Assembly: GCA_963825405.1 (NCBI GenBank) | Contig: CAWGTB010000001.1 | Location: forward strand, 1-64,000 | Reading direction: 5' to 3' | Length of the DNA: 64,000 nt | DNA from: JACPNO01 sp963825405 | Lineage (GTDB): Bacteria > Acidobacteriota > Terriglobia > Bryobacterales > Bryobacteraceae | Shown here: positions 17,381 through 26,061 of the stretch, piece after piece | Numbering within the stretch: the stretch's first letter is position 1 | Layout: the number at the start of each line of letters is the position of its first letter | The notes under the pieces: generated by a model | Database searches by the model: none | Told to the model about the DNA's origin: nothing | Seen by the model: the letters and a program-made list of their open reading frames with translations, nothing else | Program-made: the position numbers and the translations under genes

Positions 17381-19435
17381 TCAAACTGACAGCTTTGCAT
17401 CCCCTTCAAGCACCCGCTGCTCCAGCTTCGGCGGCGTGCCGGGCCGCCACAGCCTCGCCCGATGCGATACACGGTAACGCAGCGGACCGCCGTCGGGGGT
17501 CGTCGCGCGCGCGATCGGGCGGACGATACAGATGAATTCGGTATCGATCGCATCAGGGCCGGCACTGACAACTGCATAGCCGTGGCCGGCCATGTCGACG
17601 AATTCCAGGTGCGGCGCGACGTCGGGATTGGTCGCCGCCCGCGCCTTCACGATGTCGCCGCTCGCCGCATATTCGAGCGCCGCGCGCACGCCGTGCTTGA
17701 TCGTCAGGTTGATCGTCGCTTCGGGCGCGGCTCCCGGCACCTTGCGCACGTATAGCGGAAGAAACGGGAAGCTCGCCTTGTAATATTCGGACGCTTCGGC
17801 GAGACCGGGGGCCGAGATCGAACCGGTGATGAAGCTCAGCCCGACCGGGTCGAACCCGGCTGGCGGCAATTTGGAGGCGGCATAGCCGGCCCAGAAGCTG
17901 TGGCGGTCGCCCGAGATGGTGACGAACCCCGACAGTTTGTGATCGCGGACGGTGTCATAGATTTCGGCACGCTCGCTGAACGCCCCGCTGAAATCGCCGC
18001 CGCCGAAGGTGCCGAAATCCTTACCCGGCCATTTGTCCTTCGCCAGTCCGGCGGGCAGGTTCTGCGGATCGGTCCGCATGTCGAGCGTGCCGTTGGTCGC
18101 GCCCCAGATCTTCCAGGTCGCGGTCGACCGCGTTAGCCGCTCCTTGAGCCACGCTTTCTGCTCGCGGCCGAGCATGGTGTAGGCAGGCTCGTCCTTGCGG
18201 AAATTGGGCGCGCTCTTGTCGCCGATGGTGATCGTCGCGGGGGGATTGCCGCCAGCATAGTCCTTGCCCCCGTCGATGATCTCCATCAACTCCTGCGGAA
18301 CCACCGGGAAGCTGGAGTCGAACACATCCGTTTCGTGCCGCTCTCCGGGATTCCGCATCGCGTAGCTATGGAAATCGGTGAGGACCAGATCGACATGCTT
18401 GCCGTAGCGCAGCGCGCGATAGGCGGTCATGCTGCCGACGGCGGTGCGGTTGTTGGGCTCGTTGCCGAACCCGTGATCGTCGAGCGTGTCGATCGGTGCC
18501 ACCGTCACGGCGGGCGGACCGAACTGGTCGAGCCCAGAGCCCGAGGCCTTGCGGACGCGCGACGGGATATATTCCCACCACGCCTGATTGGCGGCGACGC
18601 GCAGCGGCTGCGCGGGCTCGATCTTGCCGCCGTATTCGATGAAGCTCTGCCAGCCCTGCCACGAGAATTCGTGGTTGTCGCCGATGCAGACGAACGGAAA
18701 ATGCGCGCGGGCGTCCTGGATGTCGGGATCGTCGATATGCGCGCGATAGACATGGCGATAGCCGGCGAGGTTGGTCGGCACGTGGAAATTGCCCACCTTG
18801 CGGCCGTCGGGAATGCGGCCAAGGTCGTAGACGGTCCGCGAATAGCGGTGCGACACCTCATCGGGATATTCGACGACTTCGTAGATAAAGTCGCCCAGAT
18901 GGAGCACGAAGCTGAGCTTGCGATCGGCCGGCGCGCGCTCGTCCTCCCAGATCATCCGGCGATAAGCGTTCTGAGCGCCTTCGTTGACGCTCTTGCACGA
19001 CACGAAGGCGAAGCGGACCGGGCGTGGGTCGCTGGCGCGCGGCGCTGTGATCGTGCGACCGACCCGGCTGCCGGCGCCGCTGTCGTCGGTGAAGCGGTAC
19101 CAGTAGGTCGTCGCGGGCGAGAGGCCGCCGACCAGCGCCCGGCACGTCCAGTCGGCCGCCGCCAGCACCGGCGCTCGTGCCCTGGCAACGACGCTGTGGA
19201 AATCCGCGTCTCGCGCCACTTCGACGGTCAGCGCCTGCCGCTCGCCCTGGTCGAACGGCCGTCGGGTCCACAGGACCACGCTGTGATCGTCCGGATCGCC
19301 AGAGGCGACTCCCTGGGGAAAGGACGCACGGTCCTCCCGCCATACGACTCGCGACGGCGCGGCAGCCGATCGCGTCGCCCAAACGCCAATGATTCCTAGA
19401 GACGCAGCGCTCGCCAGAAATCGTCGTCGATCCAT
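17381..19435 (-). CDS. phoD: Alkaline phosphatase D (PhoD-like), Tat-exported
   Basis: Intact 684-residue protein. The N-terminus MDRRRFLASAASLGIIGVWA is a twin-arginine signal ending ATRSAAA. Mature domains follow the PhoD order: an N-terminal fibronectin-like domain (FPQGVASGDPDDHSVVLWTR) and a phosphoesterase core with VSCKSVNEGAQNAYRRM, LHLGDFIYEV, CIGDNHEFSWQGW, LVLTDFHSYAMR and TISGDRHSFWAGYAASKLPP, which hold the metal ligands. It hydrolyses phosphodiesters/monoesters outside the cytoplasm. Codon style and sequence look alphaproteobacterial (Sphingomonas-like), unlike the flanking genes, which hints at transfer. Unlike many neighbours it has no frame breaks. It stands alone, convergent with the fusion gene. 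Confidence 0.93.
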   Translation of the reverse strand: MDRRRFLASAASLGIIGVWATRSAAAPSRVVWREDRASFPQGVASGDPDDHSVVLWTRRPFDQGERQALTVEVARDADFHSVVARARAPVLAAADWTCRALVGGLSPATTYWYRFTDDSGAGSRVGRTITAPRASDPRPVRFAFVSCKSVNEGAQNAYRRMIWEDERAPADRKLSFVLHLGDFIYEVVEYPDEVSHRYSRTVYDLGRIPDGRKVGNFHVPTNLAGYRHVYRAHIDDPDIQDARAHFPFVCIGDNHEFSWQGWQSFIEYGGKIEPAQPLRVAANQAWWEYIPSRVRKASGSGLDQFGPPAVTVAPIDTLDDHGFGNEPNNRTAVGSMTAYRALRYGKHVDLVLTDFHSYAMRNPGERHETDVFDSSFPVVPQELMEIIDGGKDYAGGNPPATITIGDKSAPNFRKDEPAYTMLGREQKAWLKERLTRSTATWKIWGATNGTLDMRTDPQNLPAGLAKDKWPGKDFGTFGGGDFSGAFSERAEIYDTVRDHKLSGFVTISGDRHSFWAGYAASKLPPAGFDPVGLSFITGSISAPGLAEASEYYKASFPFLPLYVRKVPGAAPEATINLTIKHGVRAALEYAASGDIVKARAATNPDVAPHLEFVDMAGHGYAVVSAGPDAIDTEFICIVRPIARATTPDGGPLRYRVSHRARLWRPGTPPKLEQRVLEGDAKLSV

Positions 19436-20002
19436 CTCACGCTCCTATTGAGGGCTATAACTTCATAACGGGCACTGGTCAAAACTGGACTCACCCTAGC
19501 AGTCGCAAAAATCGCGCGTAAAGCTATTCGTGACGAACGCTCTATAGCGGGGATGAAGAACGACAAATGCTCCCATCGCGCGCCACAACAGGGATACTAC
19601 GGGGACGATACGACGGGACATGATAACCATCCACGCAGTTTAACCTGCTGCGTTGAATCGAGATTGATCCGAGTCAAAAGAGTCGTGCTGAACACTCTCA
19701 ACCTGCTGTGAAGTGTGCGCGGCAAATCAGAATCTCGAACCGTCACAAGACCTAAATCGCACCGCGCCTCACCAGGTAGGGCCTTTGTAGTTGTCGGTGC
19801 AGTTGCCTTTGCGCTTCAGGTAGAGCGGGGCTTTAGTCCAGCGTCTAAATCGCGACGCGGAACATTCCAAGTACGCGCAAGGCCAAATCACGAGGAGAGC
19901 GTTTATCGATACTGATCCTACGATCACTTCCGGATGCCCGGATTCTCCCCTATTGCAGAGCCCCCAATATTGCATCAAGGCGCCATCCTTTAGATTTGAC
20001 GC
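19436..20002. other. Intergenic region, possible dispersed repeat at about 19775-19880
   Basis: About 565 bases without a supported gene between phoD and the VOC gene. Short ORFs on both strands cross it but lack start signals or family features. The stretch around 19775-19880 (GGGCCTTTGTAGTTGTCGG through GCGACGCGGAACATTCC) resembles an acidobacterial intergenic repeat as I remember it; only one copy is in this window, so this is a weak call. Confidence 0.35.
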
Positions 20003-20440
20003 ATGGCGCTCAAACGGATGGATAACGTAGGAATCGTCGTCGATGACCTCGGAGAGACGGTTGAGTTCTTCCGAGAGCTCGGCCTTGTGCTGGAAGGGCA
20101 GGCCACGATCGAAGGAGAATGGGCAGGACGTGTCACCGGACTTGGCGACCAGCACGTCGAGATTGCCATGATGCGCACACCGGACGGCCACAGTCGTCTC
20201 GAGCTCTCCCGCTTCCTCACGCCGCCTGTCGTTGCGGATCACCGCAACGCCCCAGTGAACTCCTTAGGCTACCTCCGCGTCATGTTCGCCGTAGACGACA
20301 TCGACGAGACCCTTGGCAGGCTCCGCAAGCGCGGTGCACAGCTCGTAGGTGAAGTAGTCCGGTATCAGGACTCTTATCGGCTTTGCTACATCCGCGGGCC
20401 TGAAGGGCTTCTCATCGGCCTCGCCCAGGAACTCAACTAA
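20003..20440 (+). CDS. VOC family (glyoxalase/bleomycin-resistance fold) protein
   Basis: Intact 145-residue protein with the paired beta-alpha-beta-beta-beta units of the vicinal oxygen chelate fold: MALKRMDNVGIVVDDLGETV at the N-terminus, QHVEIAMMRTPDGHSRLELS in the middle, YLRVMFAVDDIDETLGRLRK starting the second half and YIRGPEGLLIGLAQELN at the end, which carries the usual metal-ligand Glu region. The likely role is a small-molecule lyase, isomerase or dioxygenase; the substrate cannot be told. Single gene. Confidence 0.85.
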   Translation: MALKRMDNVGIVVDDLGETVEFFRELGLVLEGQATIEGEWAGRVTGLGDQHVEIAMMRTPDGHSRLELSRFLTPPVVADHRNAPVNSLGYLRVMFAVDDIDETLGRLRKRGAQLVGEVVRYQDSYRLCYIRGPEGLLIGLAQELN

Positions 20441-20587
20441 GCGCGATGCACCACAGCTATCCGAATGTTGAGCCGGATCGGTCCTCAGAAGTCGGCTTAC
20501 AGGCGATCCGATCAGGTGTCGAGAAGCGCGTTTTTTCGTTGCCAATCCGCCATCGCTGGTAGGACAGGCGGCGGGCGGCGGGAAACG

Positions 20588-21235
20588 TCAAGCTGTCCAA
20601 ACAATGTCGTGGAAGATCGTAATAATTTCCCAGCCGTACATGAGGATCTGAAGAGCAAAGAACTGGTTGTTGGGCGGATCGTTCATCGTATTCTCGAACC
20701 CGTTAATCACGTGGGAACTCGGGTGTATCAGCTTCGATGCCATCTTCCAGGTCAACTCTTCCTGGTCACCTGACGGCCTCACGTCGACGCGCTTTCCATC
20801 TGAATTCGGTGGCAGAGGCGGCATGGTTTCGGCATCGTCCGGCATTAACTTCTTTAGGCGCTCGGCAACTTCCCTCAAGTCGATATTGGATTCGTTGACG
20901 AACTGGGTCGCCTTCTCCTCGCTTTCGGAAACGAACTTGGCCCAGAACTTCAGCTCAATGAGATTGCGCATAACCCATGCCATCAGGTCAGCCTCCTTGT
21001 CGACCCAGCTAACGGACCGCGCCAACTGCAAGTCGAGATAGCGCAGTATGCGGTAGCGTGCGCGCTGCTGGTCAGAACGGTTGTCTTCGGCGGCGAGTTT
21101 GGCGATGACCTCACGGCATTGGCCGATTTCGACTTGGAAGGCCGCGGCGCTGTAATCCTTTGCTAGCTCGCTAATTGCCATCACATGATAGGGAATCTCC
21201 AGCTCTTTGTCCGCCATGATTTCGGAGCTTACCAT
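20588..21235 (-). CDS. Hypothetical protein, soluble helical
   Basis: Intact 215-residue protein. A start at 21235 gives MVSSEIMADKELEIPYHVMA; an internal ATG (MADKELEIP) 6 codons in is also plausible. It has a conserved-looking C-terminal patch WKMASKLIHPSSHVINGFEN followed by NNQFFALQILMYGWEIITIF, which recalls HEPN/DUF5677-like all-helical proteins with an Arg/Lys-x-x-x-His patch, but that link is weak. No signal peptide. Base composition is somewhat AT-richer than the neighbours. It is divergent from the secreted protein at 21388. Confidence 0.6.
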   Translation of the reverse strand: MVSSEIMADKELEIPYHVMAISELAKDYSAAAFQVEIGQCREVIAKLAAEDNRSDQQRARYRILRYLDLQLARSVSWVDKEADLMAWVMRNLIELKFWAKFVSESEEKATQFVNESNIDLREVAERLKKLMPDDAETMPPLPPNSDGKRVDVRPSGDQEELTWKMASKLIHPSSHVINGFENTMNDPPNNQFFALQILMYGWEIITIFHDIVWTA

Positions 21236-21387
21236 GGGCTGTCATAGTGCCATTGCAGGCTTGCAACCGGACATTACCCCAGATAAGAGCGTTTATAAGG
21301 ACTAACCCGCCAAATATCGAAGTCGCCGAAATCGCGCCTTTGCAGCAACACCGTCTGACGAACAAAATCCCTCTCAGCCTACGTGTT

Positions 21388-21865
21388 ATGCTGCGGATCA
21401 TGATGAAGCCGCTTCTGTGGGCGTTAGCTGCCATAGTCTCTGCGATCCCTCATGTGGTGTTCGCGCAGGACCCAGCGCTCCTTGAAAAGGCGGCAGCGAG
21501 ATATGTCACCAAAGTAGCTTGGAGACGAGACTCGGCTCTTGCAGGTAATTTCGCTTGTGCTGGGCGCACGGAAGAGGCGATCTTGGGCGTCAGCAAAACC
21601 GAGATCGTGGTTGCTGTCTTTGTACACGGTCTCAATATGCGACCGGAGATCTTGAGGTATTCAGCAAACAGTCGAAATCCGGCAACAGTGAAGCTGGAGG
21701 TTGAGAGCTTGGACTACGACCCCAAAGAGTCGATTGGGTATGATCCGGATGGCTTCAAGCGATCGCGGTCATGCAACGGGACTCAACCTGTCGGATGGTG
21801 AAACGGACTCCGCGCACATTTATTGGAACGAAAAGCTCCATCGGTTCGACGACTGGACTCTCTAG
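21388..21865 (+). CDS. Secreted hypothetical protein (frameshift near the 3' end)
   Basis: About 157 residues. Starts at 21388, 21400 or 21403; MKPLLWALAAIVSAIPHVVF then AQ is a signal peptide. The mature part reads DPALLEKAAARYVTKVAWRR, KTEIVVAVFVHGLNMRPEIL and VKLEVESLDYDPKESIGYDP, and after a shift near 21780 ends GLNLSDGETDSAHIYWNEKL then HRFDDWTL with a TAG at 21865. Family not recognised. Confidence 0.6.
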
Positions 21866-22040
21866 TGCTTTGCCGATAACTCATCCGCTCCCACGTCTTT
21901 CCTGTATTGCGACTTCGGCAACGAGAAGTCGGCTTGTCGGTAGCGATCCGGGCGATTATGGCTGGATGATTCCCTCAAACAGGGTTTTCGGAAACTGACA
22001 CGGATTGACAATGTGAAGTTGGCCTTCGCGCCGAAGGCGC

Positions 22041-22106
22041 AACCGCACTGCCGTAGGCCGGAGTGGAGTCGGAAGGACGGAACGACCAATCGCCAAATCA
22101 ACGCCA
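22041..22106 (+). repeat. Direct repeat copy A flanking the TetR module
   Basis: Starts AACCGCACTGCCGTAGGCCG, continues AGTGGAGTCGGAAGGACGGA and ACGACC. It matches the stretch at 23322-23388 over about 65 bases with few mismatches and in the same orientation. The two copies bracket the TetR regulator and the small membrane protein gene. Non-coding; the type is probably a dispersed intergenic repeat of the acidobacterial host. Confidence 0.75.
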
Positions 22107-22157
22107 CTCGCTTCAGATCCGCCAAGACATTTCATTCGCGCGAAAGCGCGAACCACC

Positions 22158-22775
22158 TCACCCCATCGCCTGTCTCACCATCCCCGACGCATCCAGCCTC
22201 TCCCCACGTCCGAACAACTCCTCGGTGAACACATGAAAGAAGGCCCCAGCCATCAACCCGCGCGCCGCCTGCATGGCATCCACGTCGCCCGAGACCCGCC
22301 CCAGGGCCTGCTCCTCCGCGAAGTACTCTGCCAGCGTACGAATCCCTCTCTCCGGCCCTCGCCCCTCCGCCCCAAGTCGTTCGCGAAACCGAGCCCGCAA
22401 CTCCGGCTCCGTCACCAGCGAACACAACATCCCCACCACCTTCTCCTGAAACCGCACCAGACCCTCCACTGCGGTGATCAGGTTCTTCTCCACCGATCCC
22501 TTACCCACCCTGTCCTTTAGCGCGTGCAGAGGAACCAACATCTCCGGCAAACTCTCCTCCAGGACCGCCAGGATCAACTCCAGTCGGTCCGCAAAGTGCA
22601 CATAGATCGCCCCTTCGGAGCAGGGAACCGCCTCCGCGATCGCCCGCGTCGTAACCCCCTGCAGCCCTCGCTCCCGCAACAACCCCGCCGCCGCCGCGAC
22701 GATCTCTCCCCGCCGGCTCGGCCTGCCACCGCGCCGAACTGTCTGGTTCTCTTTTTCTCTCTTCACGAAGATCAT
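22158..22775 (-). CDS. TetR family transcriptional regulator
   Basis: Intact 205-residue repressor. The N-terminal helix-turn-helix is clear: SRRGEIVAAAAGLLRERGLQ then TTRAIAEAVPCSEGAIYVHF (residues about 20-62). The C-terminal ligand domain is ordinary (FQEKVVGMLCSLVTEPELRA). It is divergent from the membrane protein at 22846, and an inverted repeat lies between them, so it probably represses that gene and itself. The inducer is unknown. Confidence 0.92.
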   Translation of the reverse strand: MIFVKREKENQTVRRGGRPSRRGEIVAAAAGLLRERGLQGVTTRAIAEAVPCSEGAIYVHFADRLELILAVLEESLPEMLVPLHALKDRVGKGSVEKNLITAVEGLVRFQEKVVGMLCSLVTEPELRARFRERLGAEGRGPERGIRTLAEYFAEEQALGRVSGDVDAMQAARGLMAGAFFHVFTEELFGRGERLDASGMVRQAMG

Positions 22776-22802
22776 CTTGCCAGCTTGATGTCGTCATAGT
22801 AA

Positions 22803-22820
22803 AGTGAGCACTTACTCACT
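22803..22820. promoter_or_regulatory. Inverted-repeat operator, probable TetR site
   Basis: AGTGAG-CACTTA-CTCACT: perfect 6-bp arms around a 6-base spacer, located in the 70-base gap between the divergent tetR and membrane-protein starts. Position and symmetry fit the binding site of the neighbouring TetR protein. Confidence 0.7.
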
Positions 22821-22845
22821 TAGCTTCACCAAGCGAGGCACCATC

Positions 22846-23277
22846 ATGAATCGAACCCTTACAGGCAAACTCCTCCTCACCTTCGTTCTCCTCGGCGGAG
22901 CTGTCATGTCCTTCCTGCTCGACTGGAGCGGCAACCACCTTCTAAATCCCCTCTGGCACCCCCATGCCCGCTATCACTCCGCCATCCTGCTCTTCCTCTT
23001 CGCGGGAGTAGCCGCGACCGCCACCTGGCTCCTCTGGCGCCCCACCCAGGAGCCCGCTGCCGCCTTCACCGCCGCCGCCCTCCTCTCCCTCTCCTACTGG
23101 ACACCCTTCTTCTACGTCCCCACCCTCCTGCCCATCTCCTCCTACTGGGCCGGAATCCCCGGCCACGAACCCCACATCAACGGTGTCTTGATCTACCCCA
23201 ATCTCGTCGTAGTCGGCCTCTTCGCCCTTCTCACGATCGCAGGTTGGTGGCTCGGCACGAACAGGTCCGCCAGCTGA
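22846..23277 (+). CDS. Integral membrane protein under TetR control
   Basis: I choose the ATG at 22846 (MNRTLTGKLLLTFVLLGGAV) because the operator occupies the region upstream; the longer frame from 22804 would start inside the operator. About 143 residues with four membrane segments: LLLTFVLLGGAVMSFLLDW, SAILLFLFAGVAATATWLL, FTAAALLSLSYWTPFFYVPT and LVVVGLFALLTIAGWWLG. A loop carries HPHARYHSAI. The family is unknown to me; a small transporter or detoxification membrane protein regulated by the divergent TetR is the best inference. Confidence 0.75.
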   Translation: MNRTLTGKLLLTFVLLGGAVMSFLLDWSGNHLLNPLWHPHARYHSAILLFLFAGVAATATWLLWRPTQEPAAAFTAAALLSLSYWTPFFYVPTLLPISSYWAGIPGHEPHINGVLIYPNLVVVGLFALLTIAGWWLGTNRSAS

Positions 23278-23321
23278 TTCGCCCTACCTCTGTTCTGTCC
23301 GATCGACATGCGAAGCGACTA

Positions 23322-23388
23322 ACCGCATTACCGTAGGCCGAAGTGAAGTCCGAAGGACGGAACGACCCAAAGCCCGATCAGCGCCAAG
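23322..23388 (+). repeat. Direct repeat copy B flanking the TetR module
   Basis: Begins AACCGCATTACCGTAGGCCG and continues AGTGAAGTCCGAAGGACGGA and ACGACC, the partner of 22041-22106. It lies 45 bases after the membrane-protein stop and upstream of the candidate small RNA at 23489. Confidence 0.75.
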
Positions 23389-23462
23389 ACCTGTCAAGCC
23401 CCCAATTCTCCGAATAACCCCCCAAACAAAACAAAAATAACCACTTAATCGAAAATCTAAAA

Positions 23463-23540
23463 GTGCCGATTAATTCCCCTCCACTCGGTATACTTAATTC
23501 AGCAGTGGAGAAGGCCCGAACCAATCTCGGGCCTTTGGCA
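23463..23540 (+). ncRNA. Candidate very short RNA unit (promoter block plus terminator hairpin), copy 1
   Basis: The block GTGCCGAT at 23463 is followed after exactly 18 bases by TATACT (23489-23494), a good -10 element. Within 20 bases of the predicted start (near 23501) a 9-bp stem AAGGCCCGA (23511-23519) and TCGGGCCTT (23527-23535) with a 7-base loop and trailing T forms a terminator. The transcript would be only about 40 nt. The same block with the same 26-base spacing occurs at 41693. No ORF is present. It could also be read as a promoter whose transcript is attenuated at once. Confidence 0.45.
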
Positions 23541-23614
23541 TTTAAACTCCGCCTGGAGGTCCAGACTTAACATCCTTGTTTCGAAGACTTTGCGCAAAAA
23601 ACGGGGGGTGGCCC

Positions 23615-24492
23615 TCAGAGCGTAATCATCGCCACCGCAGCCGCCGCCACACCCATCCCAATCCCTTGCCGCCGAGTCGGCCGCTCATGCAGCGTCCACG
23701 CCGCCAGCAGAATCGTCGACGCCGGATAGAGCGACGCCAGCACCGAGGCCACATCCAGCCGCCCCGCCCGCGTAGCCGCCATAAACAGAAGGTTCCCCGT
23801 GGTATCCCCCAGGGCCGTCGCCAGCGACCAAACCACCGCCCGCCGCGGCAGCCACCCCCCGTCGCCCTTACCCGATACCAGCGTCACCACCAGCCAGAAT
23901 GACCGAGCAAGTCGTCAGGCTCCCGATCCTCGCCGTGGCCATCGGCCAAACCAGCCCAGCCGCCGCCGCATACTTCAGCGCCACAAAGTAAACCCCAAAC
24001 CCCGCGCCCGACCCAACCGCCAGCCACATCGTCCCCGCCGACGCCGGAACCGACTCCGGATTCTCCCCCGCCGCGATCAGCCAGATCGCGCACCCCGCCA
24101 CCACGAACCCAACAATCCTCAGCCACCCCGGCGACCCCTCATGCACAATCGAAACCGCCGAAGGAATCGCCGCCGCGAGCAACCCGCTCACCGCAGCCGA
24201 AGCCCCCATCGCCCCCCGCGACAAGCGCAACATAAAAACCGGTCAGCGAAAGCCCACCCATCACGCCCGCCAGCAGCCCCCAGTACAGCGGCGCACCATG
24301 GGGAAACGAGTCGCCCCGCAGCAGCGCGATCGCGGACAGCACCATGAAGCTGGCGAGATGGCTCGTCAGCACCACGCGCAGCGCGCCGGACATCGTCCCG
24401 CCCGCATGCTTGGCCCCCATGCCGCCTGAAAAGTCGCCGCCGCCCCACAGAACGGCAGCCGCCAGCGCCAGCAGTGCATTTGCTTCGAGCAT
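23615..24492 (-). CDS. EamA/DMT family transporter (frameshifted)
   Basis: About 290 residues with ten membrane segments over three frames. Starts at 24492 with MLEANALLALAAAVLWGGGD; then LTSHLASFMVLSAIALLRGD and YWGLLAGVMGGLSLTGFYVA; the middle part (24233-23868) has GFVVAGCAIWLIAAGEN and VYFVALKYAAAAGLVWPMAT; the C-terminal part ends DVASVLASLYPASTILLAAW and GIGMGVAAAAVAMITL at 23615. The two-fold EamA repeat is clear. Drug/metabolite transporter; substrate unknown. Breaks lie near 24220 and 23890. Confidence 0.82.
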
Positions 24493-24529
24493 CAGTTGCG
24501 CTTATTGCGGAGTCGTTGTCGTCGCAGGC

Positions 24530-25836
24530 TTACTGGGCTGTCACGACGTTGGTCGGACCCGAGTCGCTCGCCGTCGGATAGTAGCCCTTCTTGGCGAGGA
24601 CCGTCAGATTAGGCCGCATGACACGAACGTCAACCGAACGGAACTTGCCGTCGATAAACGGTTCGTGCGTGTAATAGCCGATCGTGTACTGGGTGCGGAC
24701 CTCTTCGAAGATCTTCTGGAAGCTCTCTTCGATGCCCTTCTGCCGGAACTCCGCGTCCAGGTTTCCGCCCGTCTCGTTCGTGTAGGCAGGCAGAATGTTG
24801 TCCCGCATCGTCAGCGGAAGGTGAATCTTGTCCAGGAAGCCGATGACCGGCAGGGACGAGTCGCCGACCAGCGTGCCGTAGACCGAGATCTTGTTCGTCT
24901 GCAGATAGCGGATCACATCCTTGGTCTTGGCCTTGCTGCCGTACTCCTTGCCGTCGCTGATCACGTAAACGATGCGCCGTCGGCCTTTGCCTGCCTTGGC
25001 CGTCGCATTCGCCGCCTCCAGAATCGCGTCGTTGAGCGTGTGGACTTCCTTCGGCACCTTCAGTTCGATCGCCGGGCTGTTCCGCACGGCGCCGTATTCG
25101 GATCGAAGCTTGTGCCGTTGATCACCGTGGTCTGCGCCAGCGGTCCGCCCATGTTCATGTAGGGCTCGCGTCCAGTCGTCTTGGAGCTGTTCCAGCGCAA
25201 AGTTCAGCCGCGCGCTCTGCCCTGCCGGTGAAGTCCGTTCGCTTCTGCGGGCCGTTGTTGTAGGTGTAGACCGCAACCTCGTCATACGGTGCGAACGCTC
25301 CCTGCAACGCGCTCAGGGAGTTGTTGACCTTGGCCATGTTGTCAAAGGTCAGGCTCTGGTCGATCACAATCGCGACCGACAGCGGAAACGGGTCGACCGT
25401 GAAAGTTGGTGATGCGCTGCGGCACGTTGTTCTCGTACACGCGAATCTCGCGCCATGAAGTCCCGGGACCGGCTTCTGCTTGCTGTCCTTTACGGTAAAG
25501 GGCACTTCGACAAAGTTGGTCTGAACCCGACAGTTTGAAGGCATCGGCCCCTCATCTCGGGTGCCGGCCCATCATCGGCCTTCGGTGTGACCGGCGGCGG
25601 AGGCTGGAGACGGTCGGGGCGGCGGGTTCGAGCGGGCGGCTGGTGCTGCGTCGCCATTCGAGGTTGGACTCGTGCCCATGCCCGGCTTCAGCGTGTTCAG
25701 GGCAGGCAAGCCAACCTGCGGCCGAGGCGAATCAGGGATCTGCCTGCTGCTGCCGACGCATCCTCTGTCGCCTTCTGTGCCTGCGCCCCAGCGCCATAAA
25801 CGCCAGCGCCCCTGCCAATACGCTCTTGCGTACCAC
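24530..25836 (-). CDS. VWFA-related secreted protein 1 (frameshifted)
   Basis: About 430 residues of the acidobacterial VWFA-related type. A GTG start at 25836 gives a signal peptide (VVRKSVLAGALAFMALG, then AQAQ in the next frame), then a Pro/Ala-rich linker. The beta-sandwich part NFVEVPFTVKDSKQKPVPGL precedes the VWA domain: FPLSVAIVIDQSLTFDNMAK (MIDAS-type DxS region), RRRIVYVISDGKEYGSKAKT and RTQYTIGYYTHEPFIDGKFR, ending VLAKKGYYPTASDSGPTNVV. Several breaks between 25150 and 25800. Divergent from a related gene at 26062. Such proteins are predicted to be periplasmic or surface-bound metal-ion-dependent binding proteins; partners unknown. Confidence 0.82.
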
Positions 25837-26061
25837 TCGAAACCCCCGTACAATCTTCCACCCAGCGCCGAACTGCAGCACTGAGATTACCAAACAACAG
25901 AGTACCAGCCTCGCGGGATAACCGCCATCCCGGACTGGCGCTGATGGTAAGACGAATCAGGGTGCCGGACGTTGTGCTGGTCGCGCTACTACCTCCGGCA
26001 AAATGGGCACTCCGGTGGATTTTCGCTGACATCGACCCGCCCTCGCCCGTCTAATAGACGC

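Noticed and set aside
18335..19399. A 354-residue plus-strand ORF
   Set aside because: Antisense to phoD; composition follows from the third-codon GC of phoD.
19715..19915. A 66-residue ORF with VVVGAVAFALQVERGF
   Set aside because: Probably reads through an intergenic repeat; no ribosome site and no plausible protein features.
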